This document shows, one piece after another, positions 8,365-17,522 of a DNA stretch of 64,000 nucleotides. The DNA is taken from the NCBI RefSeq assembly GCF_024808665.1, contig NZ_JANUBZ010000007.1:1-64000 (forward strand), written 5' to 3'. The stretch comes from Mucilaginibacter empetricola. Lineage in GTDB: Bacteria > Bacteroidota > Bacteroidia > Sphingobacteriales > Sphingobacteriaceae. The notes below the pieces were generated by a model. The model did no database searches and was not told the origin of the DNA. It was given only the letters and a program-made list of their open reading frames with translations. A program made the translations under genes and the position numbers. Within the stretch, counting starts at the first letter, position 1, and each line of letters opens with the position of its first letter.

Positions 8365-8380
8365 TACCTCCATGGGGGTA

Positions 8381-8411
8381 TTGTCCTCCCCGGTGCTTAG
8401 CAATAATTTTG
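8381..8411 (+). promoter_or_regulatory. Bacteroidota-type promoter for the DUF4856/imelysin cluster
   Basis: TTG (8381-8383), a 20-bp spacer, then TAATTTTG (8404-8411), an exact TAnnTTTG. The start codon of the DUF4856 gene is 32 bp further on. Confidence 0.65.
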
Positions 8412-8443
8412 AGCCGTAATAAAAATAATCTTACAAGCTCATT

Positions 8444-9541
8444 ATGAAAAAATCTTTTACCATTATTAGCGCACTCGCTATAACATTGGCACTTACCGAA
8501 GGCTGCAAAAAATCAGCCGCAAAAACAGACCCTACCCCTACCTATACTGTTCCAACTACTTATAATTTCGCTAACGTAAATTATTCTGATGCTACCACAC
8601 GCCTCAGCATGGTTACCGAAATGGTAAACCTGATGAACACTTCAACCACCGGTGCTGTTGTTGACGGCCAAAGGTTGCTGAATATGTTTACCAATACCAA
8701 TGCACCATTTGCTGCTGCTGCATCTAATACTTCGGGCATACAGGTAAAAGATCAATGCTTTGCGCTTTTGCAAACTGATGTACAAAACTATATTGATAGC
8801 ATTGTAATGGTAAGCCAATCCACCCAACCTGCCAGCCGCGGTATTGCCGGTATCGGAGCAAGTTCGGTTACGCCAACATCGAAATATTCGCAAACAGGCA
8901 ACGGCGTTAACTATGCCCAGGTGTTTAAGAAAAGCATAATGGGTGGCTTAATATGCTATGAAATTGTAAACAACTACATGACCAACGGTATTGCCAGTTC
9001 AGTTGATAATAACACCATTGTTGCCGGCAGCGGAACGGCAATGGAGCATAACTGGGATCTTGCGTTTGGTTATTGGGGCGTTCCTATTAATTTTCCAACC
9101 AGCAAAACGGGAGCCGTTTACTGGGGAAGCTATACCACCCAGATAGATTCGGGCTATCATGCCAATGCTATATTAATGAGCGCTTTTTTGAAAGGACGTG
9201 CGGCTATCACTAATAAGGATATGACAACCACCCAGGCGCAGGCTACTATTATTATGCAAACATTTGAAAGAATGACCGGTGCTGCTGCACTGCAGGAAAT
9301 AAACGAAATTAAAGCAGCCTTAACTGATAACGTAAAAAGAAACAGCGCCCTTTCTGAGTGCTATGGTTTTGTAAACTCGTTAAAATATAATCCAGCCCGC
9401 AAAATCACCGATGCGCAGATAGCTGCCATACTGGCCCTGTTCCCTAAAAATTTCTGGGACCTTACCACTACTGACATTAATAACATTCAAAATGCTATTG
9501 CGACACAATACAATTTCCAGGATGTAAAAGATATTCTGTAA
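8444..9541 (+). CDS. DUF4856 family lipoprotein
   Basis: 365 aa. The N-terminus is a signal peptide ending in a possible lipobox (LTEGC, C21). The mature protein begins with the DUF4856 block YTVPTTYNFANVNYSDATTR (about 34-53). Members are surface or periplasmic lipoproteins of Bacteroidota found beside imelysin-like proteins, HTTM proteins and TonB receptors, as here; their function is not established. Gene order suggests a part in metal (probably iron) acquisition. A strong terminator follows immediately (9545-9584), so it may be expressed at a higher level than the genes downstream. Confidence 0.85.
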   Translation: MKKSFTIISALAITLALTEGCKKSAAKTDPTPTYTVPTTYNFANVNYSDATTRLSMVTEMVNLMNTSTTGAVVDGQRLLNMFTNTNAPFAAAASNTSGIQVKDQCFALLQTDVQNYIDSIVMVSQSTQPASRGIAGIGASSVTPTSKYSQTGNGVNYAQVFKKSIMGGLICYEIVNNYMTNGIASSVDNNTIVAGSGTAMEHNWDLAFGYWGVPINFPTSKTGAVYWGSYTTQIDSGYHANAILMSAFLKGRAAITNKDMTTTQAQATIIMQTFERMTGAAALQEINEIKAALTDNVKRNSALSECYGFVNSLKYNPARKITDAQIAAILALFPKNFWDLTTTDINNIQNAIATQYNFQDVKDIL

Positions 9542-9544
9542 AGA

Positions 9545-9584
9545 ATCAAAAAGCCGGGCATTGCTTAATGCCCGGCTTTTTGAT
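9545..9584 (+). terminator. strong intrinsic hairpin between DUF4856 and the imelysin gene
   Basis: An 18-bp perfect stem (9545-9562 with 9567-9584) with a 4-nt loop contains a GCCGGGC core and ends in a run of five T. It is symmetric and would work on both strands. Confidence 0.85.
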
Positions 9585-9628
9585 TTAAAGTTGAACTATT
9601 AAATCATCGTAACTGACCAAATAAAATT

Positions 9629-10747
9629 ATGTATACAAAATTTGTTCGTCCGGCCATCATTGCCTTAGTTGCAGTGGCGGCCTTTCAGGCTTGTAAAAAA
9701 TCAGGCACAACCCCATCAGCAGGCAGCACCGGTTTCGACCGCAAAGGAATGCTCACCAACCTGAGCACCAATATTATTATACCCGGCTATGTTACTTTCC
9801 AGGCTTCGGCAGTAAGTTTAGATTCATCTATTGCCGCTTTCAATGCCAGTCCTGATATTACCAAGCTGGCAAATTTGCAAGCCACATTTAAAACTACCTA
9901 CCAAAACTGGCAAGCTGTTTCCACTTTTGATTTTGGCCCAGCGGCTACCGAAAATTTAAGGATCAGCCTGAATACCTTCCCAGCCGATGTTACTCAAATA
10001 AACAATAATGTAAACACCGGTACGTATAGCCTGTCGTCGCTATCGGCTCTCCCGGCGGAGGGTTTACCCGCTATTGATTATTTGCTATTTGGAACCGGTA
10101 CTGATAATAATGCTATCCTTGTGCAATACACTACTGACAGTGAAGCCGCTAATCGTAAAGCTTACCTGGCTGCAGTATCGGCCATTATTAAAACCAAGGC
10201 AACCAATGTCCTAAACGCATGGAAAACAACTTACCCGGCCACCTTTATTGCCGCCGCCGGTACTGATGTGGGTAGTTCGGTAGGGATGTTAACCAATGAG
10301 CTTAACGAGGATTTTGAGGTAATTAAAAATTACGAAATAGGTATTCCGCTGGGTATACAGTCAATGGGTACAACGTTTCCAACAAAGGTTCAGGCTTATT
10401 ATTCAAAAATATCGCTTCAATTAAGCTTGTTGCACTTACAAGCTATCCAAAACATTTACCAGGGAAAAAGCGCACAAGGTGATGGTTTAGGGTTTGACGA
10501 TTACTTAACTCAAGCCAATGCCCAGTACAATGGCGGATCACTTAACACCGCTATTTTAGCCCAGTTTGCTACTGCTACCACGAAACTACAAGCATTGTCA
10601 GATCCGCTGGCACTTCAAATAACCGGCAATACTGCCGGTGTAAACGCAGCCTATACCGCGTTACAAATGCAAACGGTGTTACTTAAAACAGATATGCCTT
10701 CGGCCTTAGGAATTTTAATTACCTATGGCGATACCGACGGAGATTAA
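9629..10747 (+). CDS. imelysin-like lipoprotein
   Basis: 372 aa. A signal peptide with lipobox FQAC (C22) is followed by an imelysin/EfeO-like all-helical region: conserved WQAVSTFDFGPA-type block (about 92-104), EGLPAIDYLLFGTG (about 143-156), and a C-terminal helical repeat. In classical imelysins the metal motif is GxHxxE; here the equivalent GLPAID has proline and aspartate in place of histidine and glutamate, so metal binding by that motif is doubtful. Its neighbours argue for a role in iron or other metal uptake at the cell surface. The true mechanism is unknown. Confidence 0.85.
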   Translation: MYTKFVRPAIIALVAVAAFQACKKSGTTPSAGSTGFDRKGMLTNLSTNIIIPGYVTFQASAVSLDSSIAAFNASPDITKLANLQATFKTTYQNWQAVSTFDFGPAATENLRISLNTFPADVTQINNNVNTGTYSLSSLSALPAEGLPAIDYLLFGTGTDNNAILVQYTTDSEAANRKAYLAAVSAIIKTKATNVLNAWKTTYPATFIAAAGTDVGSSVGMLTNELNEDFEVIKNYEIGIPLGIQSMGTTFPTKVQAYYSKISLQLSLLHLQAIQNIYQGKSAQGDGLGFDDYLTQANAQYNGGSLNTAILAQFATATTKLQALSDPLALQITGNTAGVNAAYTALQMQTVLLKTDMPSALGILITYGDTDGD

Positions 10748-10751
10748 CGCC

Positions 10752-12119
10752 ATGTTCCATATACTAAAACAAGGCTTTAATTCCTTTTTTAAAACTGATA
10801 AACATATTGCCTCATTGGCTGTGCTCCGCATAGCTTTTGGCGGTGTTATGTTTGTTTCCGTTATACGGTTTTTATTAAAAGGATGGGTTAAGGCATTTTA
10901 CATTACGCCAAAGTTTCATTTTAACTTTTATGGGTTTGATTGGGTAAAACCGATGGACGCATTGGGCATGTACACGCTGTTTGCTGTATTAATAACCGCA
11001 AGCATATTGATAACCATCGGCCTGTTTTACAGAGTAGCCGCCATAACTTTTTTCCTTGGCTTTACTTATGTAGAACTGCTGGACAAAACCACCTATCTGA
11101 ACCATTATTACCTGATAAGTATAATGGCCTTTTTAATGATATGGGTACCCGCCAATCGTTATTTTTCTGTTGATGTTTTATTAAGGCCGCGTTTGGCCGT
11201 AACCCATGTGCCCGCATGGGTTATCAATATATTTAAACTGCAACTTTTGCTGGTTTACTTTTTTGCAGGCGTATCCAAATTAACTTATGATTGGCTGCTT
11301 GCTGCCATGCCTTTAAAAATATGGCTGCCCGCAAGCAGTCATTTGCCTGTTATAGGTGGCTTGCTTACGCAGTTGTGGGTGGCTTATGTTTTTAGCTGGT
11401 TTGGTGCCTTGTTTGATCTGGTCATTGGCTTTTTACTGCTCATCCCCAAAACAAGAAAACCGGCCTATGTGCTGGTGGTAATTTTCCATGTGGTAACAGC
11501 CTGCTTCTTTAAAATTGGCATGTTTCCGTATATCATGATATTGATTACCGTTATTTTCTTTTCAGAGAAAACGCATCTGAAAATTATCGGCTTCGTAAAA
11601 CGGCTACTATTCATATCTCCCGATCATCAACCACAAAAAACGACTTATCAACCCGCCGCACCTCACTTAGTTTTCTGGATATTGCTGGTGCATTTCTCTT
11701 TACAATTATTGCTCCCTTTCAGGTATTTACTTTATCCTGGCAAGTTGTATTGGACCGAAGAAGGCTATCGTTTTTCGTGGCGCGTAATGCTGATGGAAAA
11801 AGGAGGCTCAGCATTTTTCCATGTAAAAGATCCAGCGACCGGTAAACGGACAGAAATTATCAACGCACAATATCTGACCAATTTCCAGGAAACTCAGATG
11901 GCCACCCAGCCCGACATGATATTGCAGTATGCTCATTTCCTGGCGCAGCAATACCAAAAAAAAGGAATCAAAAACCCTATAATAACCGCCGAAAGCTATG
12001 TAACGCTTAACGGCAGTGGCAGCCGGTTGTATATTGATACCACCGTAAACCTGGCTAATGAGCAGGAATCATTCAGCCATAAAAAATGGATCATTCCATT
12101 TAACGAAAAACAGCAATGA
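10752..12119 (+). CDS. HTTM domain (gamma-carboxylase-like) membrane protein
   Basis: 455 aa from the ATG at 10752 (MFHILKQ), chosen because an earlier in-frame ATG at 10725 lies inside the imelysin gene. It is a polytopic protein with about nine hydrophobic segments in residues 20-330 and a C-terminal soluble part of about 130 residues. The HTTM domain is related to the membrane part of vitamin-K-dependent gamma-glutamyl carboxylase. It starts 4 bp after the imelysin stop and overlaps the TonB receptor gene by 4 bp, so the three are one operon. Enzymatic activity is not shown. Confidence 0.87.
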   Translation: MFHILKQGFNSFFKTDKHIASLAVLRIAFGGVMFVSVIRFLLKGWVKAFYITPKFHFNFYGFDWVKPMDALGMYTLFAVLITASILITIGLFYRVAAITFFLGFTYVELLDKTTYLNHYYLISIMAFLMIWVPANRYFSVDVLLRPRLAVTHVPAWVINIFKLQLLLVYFFAGVSKLTYDWLLAAMPLKIWLPASSHLPVIGGLLTQLWVAYVFSWFGALFDLVIGFLLLIPKTRKPAYVLVVIFHVVTACFFKIGMFPYIMILITVIFFSEKTHLKIIGFVKRLLFISPDHQPQKTTYQPAAPHLVFWILLVHFSLQLLLPFRYLLYPGKLYWTEEGYRFSWRVMLMEKGGSAFFHVKDPATGKRTEIINAQYLTNFQETQMATQPDMILQYAHFLAQQYQKKGIKNPIITAESYVTLNGSGSRLYIDTTVNLANEQESFSHKKWIIPFNEKQQ

Positions 12120-14554
12120 AAAGACTTTTTATACTGATACCTTTATTATTTGCCCTTATTTCTTTTAAATCAAACGCACAGACTTTTACCATCAAAGGCA
12201 AGGTTGAAAATGTTACCGGGCCGGTTATTGCCAACGCTTCGGTGCTTTTGTTAAACACCAACTATAAAACCGCTTGCGATTCTTCCGGCAATTACCATCT
12301 AGGGGATATTAAACCGGGAAAATACCTCTTGCAAATTTCGACAGTTGGCTATAAATCAATATCCCGCGAAATAAATATCAGCGGCAACCTCATCATCAAT
12401 ATAGTGATGGAAGAAAACGTACAGCAATTAAAAGATGTAAATGTACAGGCCAAAAAAGAAAAAACATTTGGCATTACCCGTCTAAAAGCTGTTGACGGCA
12501 CCACCATTAATGCCGGCAAAAAAAGCGAAGTAATTGTGATGGATGATATAGTAGCCAATAAAGCCAGCAATAATACCCGGCAAATTTATTCGAAAGTAGC
12601 CGGACTAAATATATGGGAGAGCGATGGAGCGGGCATTCAACTAGGCATTGGCGGTCGCGGGTTAAATCCCAACCGGATAACCAATTTTAACACCCGGCAA
12701 AATGGTTACGATATCAGCGCCGATGCTTTGGGTTATCCTGAAAGTTATTATACGCCCCCGGCAGAGTTAACTAACCGCATTGAAATATTACGCGGCGCAT
12801 CATCATTGCAGTACGGTACGCAGTTTGGCGGACTGGTGAATTTTAAACTGAACGATGCACCCGCAGATAAAACATTTGAATTTACCTCGCGCGAAACAGT
12901 TGGCTCATGGGGGTTTTTAAATGAAACTAATAGTATTGGAGGTACTACGGGCAAAGTACAGTACTATGCCTTCTATCAGCATAAATCGGGCGATGGATGG
13001 CGGCCAAATTCAAATTTCAATGTAAATACCGCCTACTCTTCTGTTACCTATAATGCCACAAAAGATTTTTCTATTGATTTTCAATATACTCATATGGATT
13101 ACCTGGCCCATCAGCCGGGTGGGCTCACCGATGCCGAATTTGCCGCAAATCCACAGCAATCAGTAAGAACACGCAATTGGTTTAAGGTTGATTGGAACCT
13201 GGGCGCTTTAATATTGAATTATAAGATCAGCGACAACCTGAAATTTAATTCCCGCTTTTTTGGCCTGCTGGCGAGTAGGGATGCCGTTGGGGATCTTACA
13301 GATTTGATTAGTCGCCCCGATTTAGGTGGCGACCGTGATCTGTTTAAAGATAAATACACCAACTACGGCAATGAGAGCCGTTTGTTATATAGCTATAAAA
13401 TAAATGAAACGCCACAAAACCTGCTGATAGGGTTCAGGTATTATAGAGGCTTTACTAACCGCCAACAGGGTTTAGGTAACGATGGTTCAACTGGTAATAC
13501 ATCTGACTTTAACTATGGCAGTTCACCTACCGATGTAAATGCCTATTCCAACTACAACTTCCCTAATTATAATGTGGCCCTATTTGCCGAAAATATATTT
13601 CGTATCTCCTCTAAATTCAGCATTGTTCCGGGCGTAAGGTTCGAAAACATTATTACCAAAGCCGATGGCTCATACAGAACTGTTAATACCGACGGCGCGG
13701 GCAATGTGATTTACGATCAGCTTACCCAGGATGTTAAAAACAGCGAAAGGCATTTTGTTATAGGTGGTCTTGGCTTTAGCTATTACCAAAAAGAAGCTAT
13801 GCAATTTTACGCCAATGTATCGCAAAACTACCGGGCAATTAATTTCAGTGATCTTTATTCGGTAGTAAAAACAACCGTAGTTGATCCAAATTTAAAGGAT
13901 GAAACAGGTTATTCGGCTGATATAGGCATGCGGGGAAATATAGCTTCCATATTTAATTATGATGTAAGCGTGTTTGACATTTATTATAATGATAGAATTG
14001 GCACCTATCAATCATCAGATGCAAATTTTAACACTTTTCAATATCGTACCAATATTGGCGTATCACAAAATATCGGGTTTGAATCGTTTGCCGAACTGGA
14101 GGTTTTACACTTTATTAAGGCAGACACTAAAAACACCAGCTTATCCATCTTTACCAACCTGGCATTAATTAACGCCCGCTATATTGATGTTAAAAACACA
14201 GCCATCAATAATAAAAAAGTTGAGCTTGCTCCCGATTGTATATTTAAAACAGGTTTATCCTACAAATACAAAAAACTTTCAGCCAGTTATCAGCTGTCCT
14301 ACACCAGTTCGCAATTTACTGATGCAACCAATGCCGTGTTTACGCCCAGTGCCGTAAATGGTTTGGTGCCAGCCTATACTGTGATGGATTTATCAGCAAG
14401 CTATATATTAAGTAAAGTTTTTAGTTTGGAAGGTTCTGTCAATAACCTTGCTAACGCCAAATATTTTACACGGCGGGCCGACAGTTATCCTGGCCCCGGT
14501 ATTATCCCTGCCGATGGCCGGAGTTACTTTATTACCCTGCAGGTTAAGCTATAA
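12116..14554 (+). CDS. TonB-dependent receptor with N-terminal carboxypeptidase-regulatory-like domain
   Basis: 812 aa. Signal peptide (1-21), CarboxypepD_reg-like domain (about 22-105), plug domain (about 120-245, with RIEILRGASSLQYGTQFGG) and a long beta-barrel ending in ITLQVKL. The overall pattern is of FecA-like ferric-citrate or siderophore receptors rather than SusC, which is longer and paired with SusD. It overlaps the HTTM gene by 4 bp. Operon context suggests uptake of an iron chelate; the ligand is not readable from the sequence. Confidence 0.93.
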   Translation: MKRLFILIPLLFALISFKSNAQTFTIKGKVENVTGPVIANASVLLLNTNYKTACDSSGNYHLGDIKPGKYLLQISTVGYKSISREINISGNLIINIVMEENVQQLKDVNVQAKKEKTFGITRLKAVDGTTINAGKKSEVIVMDDIVANKASNNTRQIYSKVAGLNIWESDGAGIQLGIGGRGLNPNRITNFNTRQNGYDISADALGYPESYYTPPAELTNRIEILRGASSLQYGTQFGGLVNFKLNDAPADKTFEFTSRETVGSWGFLNETNSIGGTTGKVQYYAFYQHKSGDGWRPNSNFNVNTAYSSVTYNATKDFSIDFQYTHMDYLAHQPGGLTDAEFAANPQQSVRTRNWFKVDWNLGALILNYKISDNLKFNSRFFGLLASRDAVGDLTDLISRPDLGGDRDLFKDKYTNYGNESRLLYSYKINETPQNLLIGFRYYRGFTNRQQGLGNDGSTGNTSDFNYGSSPTDVNAYSNYNFPNYNVALFAENIFRISSKFSIVPGVRFENIITKADGSYRTVNTDGAGNVIYDQLTQDVKNSERHFVIGGLGFSYYQKEAMQFYANVSQNYRAINFSDLYSVVKTTVVDPNLKDETGYSADIGMRGNIASIFNYDVSVFDIYYNDRIGTYQSSDANFNTFQYRTNIGVSQNIGFESFAELEVLHFIKADTKNTSLSIFTNLALINARYIDVKNTAINNKKVELAPDCIFKTGLSYKYKKLSASYQLSYTSSQFTDATNAVFTPSAVNGLVPAYTVMDLSASYILSKVFSLEGSVNNLANAKYFTRRADSYPGPGIIPADGRSYFITLQVKL

Positions 14555-14609
14555 TTACGGTTAATTAGATTGCAATATTTTCGTCATAAATTATTTAATG
14601 CGAAAGGTA

Positions 14610-14639
14610 TTGCCAGAAAACTTGAAAATAGTATTTTTG
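14610..14639 (+). promoter_or_regulatory. textbook Bacteroidota promoter for the TPR gene
   Basis: TTG (14610-14612), a 19-bp spacer and TATTTTTG (14632-14639) match the -33/-7 consensus with ideal spacing. The start codon is at 14662. Confidence 0.75.
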
Positions 14640-14661
14640 CACACTTAATTTTAGAATAGAA

Positions 14662-15339
14662 ATGTCAAAGACCCAGGCCAATACCAAGGTTATTGTTGAA
14701 GGAAATGAATTTGGACAAACAGGAAGGTTTGTACGCGAGAACCAAAAGAGCTTAATTTTTATAGGTGGCGCCATTGTTGCCATGATTGCTATATACTTTG
14801 CTTATCAAAAATTTTATATCGGTCCGCGGGAAATTGTTGCCTCAAACCAAATGCACAAAGCGCAGGATTTCTGGGCAAAAAAAGATTGGGATAAAGCGAT
14901 CAATGGCGATGCAGGTTATCCTGGATTTGAAAAAATCATCAGCGAATACAGCAATACCAAAGCTGCTAACCTGGCTTATTACTATTTAGGTACTGCTTAT
15001 TTAAATAAAGGCGAGTTTCAAAAAGCAATTGACAACTTAACCAGCTACAGGGGTGACGACAGTATGGTTGCAGCAGAAGCTGCAGGTGATGCAGGCGATG
15101 CTTATGTTGAATTAAAAGATTACGACAAAGCTGAAACCTATTTCAAAAAAGCTGCTGACAAAGCAAACAATAGCTTTTTAACACCATTATACTTTAAAAA
15201 ACTAGGTTTAGTTTACGAGGCTACCAATGATAACAAATCAGCCGACGAAACTTACAAAAAAATAAAAAGCGATTATCCTGCAAGCCCACAAGCTCAGAAT
15301 ATCGACGAGTATATTGCACGCGTAGAGGCTAAATTATAA
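14662..15339 (+). CDS. membrane-anchored TPR protein (YfgM-like)
   Basis: 225 aa. A cytoplasmic N-terminus of about 30 residues precedes one membrane helix (about 32-50). A tetratricopeptide-repeat region follows (about 90-220; repeats with AYYYLGTAYLNKGEFQKAIDNL and AGDAYVELKDYDKAETYFKKAA). The topology, N-in with periplasmic TPRs, resembles YfgM, a partner of the Sec translocon; that function is inference. A large hairpin separates it from ribH. Confidence 0.85.
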   Translation: MSKTQANTKVIVEGNEFGQTGRFVRENQKSLIFIGGAIVAMIAIYFAYQKFYIGPREIVASNQMHKAQDFWAKKDWDKAINGDAGYPGFEKIISEYSNTKAANLAYYYLGTAYLNKGEFQKAIDNLTSYRGDDSMVAAEAAGDAGDAYVELKDYDKAETYFKKAADKANNSFLTPLYFKKLGLVYEATNDNKSADETYKKIKSDYPASPQAQNIDEYIARVEAKL

Positions 15340-15343
15340 TTGA

Positions 15344-15412
15344 ATTTCGGAGTTTCGATTTCGGACGTATTTGAATCCGCAAATAAAAATTCCGAAATCG
15401 AAACTCCGAAAT
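15344..15412. repeat. 22-bp perfect inverted repeat just upstream of ribH
   Basis: 15344-15365 is exactly complementary to 15391-15412 with a 25-nt loop. Both arms are built from repeated TTTCG/CGAAA words spaced 6 to 8 bp apart. The right arm ends 12 bp before the ribH ATG, where the ribosome-binding site should be, so the hairpin could mask it or end transcription from the TPR gene. Confidence 0.8.
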
Positions 15413-15424
15413 CCGAAATAAAAC

Positions 15425-15919
15425 ATGGCTACCCAGCTAAAAAACTTATCTGATTTTTCAGAAACTGATGTACCATCAGCCGCACCATACCATTTTGGGA
15501 TAGTTGTTGCTGAGTGGAATTCTGCCATAACCAACGCCTTATATCAGGGAGCTTACGAAAGCCTGATTGACAATGGCGCTTTACCGCAAAACATTTTCAC
15601 GTACTCGGTTCCCGGCAGTTTTGAATTAATTTCGGGTGCTGATATCTTATTAAAAAATAAAAAACTGGATGCAGTAATATGCCTGGGATGTGTAATTCAG
15701 GGCGAAACAAGGCATTTTGATTTTATTTGCAATGCAGTGGCAAACGGCATCAGCAATGTTTCTTTAAAATATTCAAAACCTGTTATATTTGGTGTATTAA
15801 CTACCGATAACCAACAACAAGCAGTTGACAGGGCCGGTGGCAAGCATGGCAATAAAGGTGTTGAAGGTGCAGTAACAGCTATCAAAATGGCTAATCTTGC
15901 TGAAACCTTAAATGCCTGA
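15425..15919 (+). CDS. ribH: 6,7-dimethyl-8-ribityllumazine synthase
   Basis: 164 aa, normal length. It condenses 5-amino-6-ribitylamino-uracil with dihydroxybutanone phosphate in riboflavin synthesis and forms icosahedral or pentameric assemblies. Typical blocks: FGIVVAEWN (about 23-31), VPGSFELI (about 61-68), CLGCVIQGETRHFDFIC (about 85-101) with the catalytic histidine, and FGVLTTDNQQQAVDRAGG (about 120-137). No other riboflavin gene is nearby. Confidence 0.97.
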   Translation: MATQLKNLSDFSETDVPSAAPYHFGIVVAEWNSAITNALYQGAYESLIDNGALPQNIFTYSVPGSFELISGADILLKNKKLDAVICLGCVIQGETRHFDFICNAVANGISNVSLKYSKPVIFGVLTTDNQQQAVDRAGGKHGNKGVEGAVTAIKMANLAETLNA

Positions 15920-15948
15920 TTTACGTTTAAGTACATAAGTTCAAAAAA

Positions 15949-16062
15949 ATGATGAAAAAAATATTTTACGTAGCGCTTATCGCTTTAGCATTGGGAACCA
16001 TCTCTTCTTGTTCAAACAAATTATGTCCTGCTTATGGCACGTATCCAAAGAGCAGCAGATAA
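15949..16062 (+). CDS. 37-residue small lipoprotein
   Basis: Starts at 15949 with two adjacent ATG codons. The peptide has a basic start (MMKKIF), a hydrophobic segment (YVALIALALG), a lipobox-like TISSC at about residues 17-21 and a short mature part, SNKLCPAYGTYPKSSR. The pattern is that of a type II signal peptide with a tiny tail, seen in many small Bacteroidota lipoproteins. Function unknown. It lies 29 bp after ribH on the same strand. Confidence 0.6.
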   Translation: MMKKIFYVALIALALGTISSCSNKLCPAYGTYPKSSR

Positions 16063-16153
16063 CAGTTAAATGTCATTTTTTTTCTTTTGCTTAAAACCGC
16101 CAACAGTTTTATGTTGTTTTGCGTTAGATAAGCGTATAAACTGGTAAATTATT

Positions 16154-16483
16154 ATGAACTGGACTTCGCTGGAATCGGCTGAACAAATTGATGACATTAA
16201 ACATCAGCAAGGCTTTAATTTAATTTTTAAGCATAGCACCCGCTGCTCCATCAGTATGATGGTGAAAAAACGCTTTGAACTCGACTGGGACAAGCTACCC
16301 GGCGATTTACCCATTTACTTTTTAGATCTGATTAAATATCGTGAGCTATCTGCCAAAATTGCAAACGATTTTCAGGTACATCATGAATCCCCTCAATTAC
16401 TACTGATAAAAGACGGCGAGTGTATTCTTGACCTTTCGCACGGCGAAGTTTCTGTTGAAGAAGCGATGTCGGTATTGGTATAA
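16154..16483 (+). CDS. YtxJ-type monothiol bacilliredoxin
   Basis: 109 aa thioredoxin-fold protein of the YtxJ/DUF2847 family, linked to bacillithiol redox chemistry in Firmicutes and Bacteroidota. The block IFKHSTRCSIS (about 24-34) holds the single active cysteine, followed by YFLDLIKYRELS and SPQLLLIKDGE. Expected to reverse S-bacillithiolation in the cytoplasm. Substrates are unknown. Confidence 0.88.
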   Translation: MNWTSLESAEQIDDIKHQQGFNLIFKHSTRCSISMMVKKRFELDWDKLPGDLPIYFLDLIKYRELSAKIANDFQVHHESPQLLLIKDGECILDLSHGEVSVEEAMSVLV

Positions 16484-16619
16484 TAAGCTTGTTGTTGCAG
16501 GAGTAATACATTTCTTTTAGGGGTTAGTTTATAAGCTTAAAATCATTTTAACGCTTAGCGGATGATCAATCCATATAAACTACATCAACCATTACAACAT
16601 TTTTACCTAATTTTGCAGC

Positions 16620-17498
16620 ATGATTGATTTGCCTGTTGTTCCTGTTAACCAAACACAACGCAAACCCGATTGGCTCAGGGTACGCTTACCTGTTGGTAAG
16701 GAATATGCCCATGTGCGTGGTTTAGTTGATGAGCATAAATTACATACCATTTGCGAAAGCGGCAATTGCCCCAATATGGGCGAGTGTTGGGGTGCCGGTA
16801 CTGCTACATTTATGATATTGGGTAATATTTGTACCCGTTCCTGCTCTTTTTGTGCGGTAGCCACTGGCAGGCCATTAGCCGTTGATACAGACGAACCCAA
16901 CCGAGTGGCAAATTCGGTTAAGCTGATGCAGGTTAAACATTGTGTTATAACATCAGTTGATCGTGACGATTTGAAAGATGGAGGCTCTATTATATGGGCC
17001 GAAACCATTAACGCCATACGCCGCGAAAGCCCCGAAACTACACTGGAAACCTTATTGCCCGATTTTAAAGGCAACTGGGAAAATCTGGCACGGGTACTGG
17101 AAACCAGGCCCGAAGTAGTATCGCATAACCTGGAAACAGTAAGGCGCTTAACCAAAGAAGTTCGTATTCAGGCAAAATATGATCGTAGTCTGGAATGCTT
17201 AAAGCATGTATCTGAGGCAGGTTTACGAACCAAATCGGGAATTATGCTGGGCCTGGGCGAAACAGAAGAAGATGTATTGGAGGCGATGCAGGATTTGCTT
17301 AATGTGGGCGTGCATATATTAACATTGGGCCAATATTTACAGCCAACCCGTAATCATCACCCTGTGATCGATTGGATACATCCCGACCAATTTAATAAAT
17401 ACAAACAATTTGGCCTCGATATGGGTTTCAAGTATGTGGAAAGCGGGCCATTGGTCCGTTCATCATATCATGCAGAAAAACATCTGTTTGAAATTTGA
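16620..17498 (+). CDS. lipA: lipoyl synthase
   Basis: 292 aa radical-SAM enzyme that inserts two sulfurs into octanoyl groups of lipoate-dependent complexes. It has both cysteine sets: the auxiliary cluster [13 protein letters not shown] (about 42-54) and the radical-SAM cluster CTRSCSFC (about 69-76), plus the C-terminal SSYHAEKH tail providing the conserved serine (RSSY). TAATTTTG (16608-16615), a match to the -7 consensus, lies 4 bp before the ATG, so the transcript may be nearly leaderless. Confidence 0.97.
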   Translation: MIDLPVVPVNQTQRKPDWLRVRLPVGKEYAHVRGLVDEHKLHTICESGNCPNMGECWGAGTATFMILGNICTRSCSFCAVATGRPLAVDTDEPNRVANSVKLMQVKHCVITSVDRDDLKDGGSIIWAETINAIRRESPETTLETLLPDFKGNWENLARVLETRPEVVSHNLETVRRLTKEVRIQAKYDRSLECLKHVSEAGLRTKSGIMLGLGETEEDVLEAMQDLLNVGVHILTLGQYLQPTRNHHPVIDWIHPDQFNKYKQFGLDMGFKYVESGPLVRSSYHAEKHLFEI

Positions 17499-17522
17499 TA
17501 ATTCCTTTATATCTTCACAGCA

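Noticed and set aside
15344..15424. FMN riboswitch upstream of ribH
   Set aside because: No RFN conserved elements; the region is a simple perfect inverted repeat.
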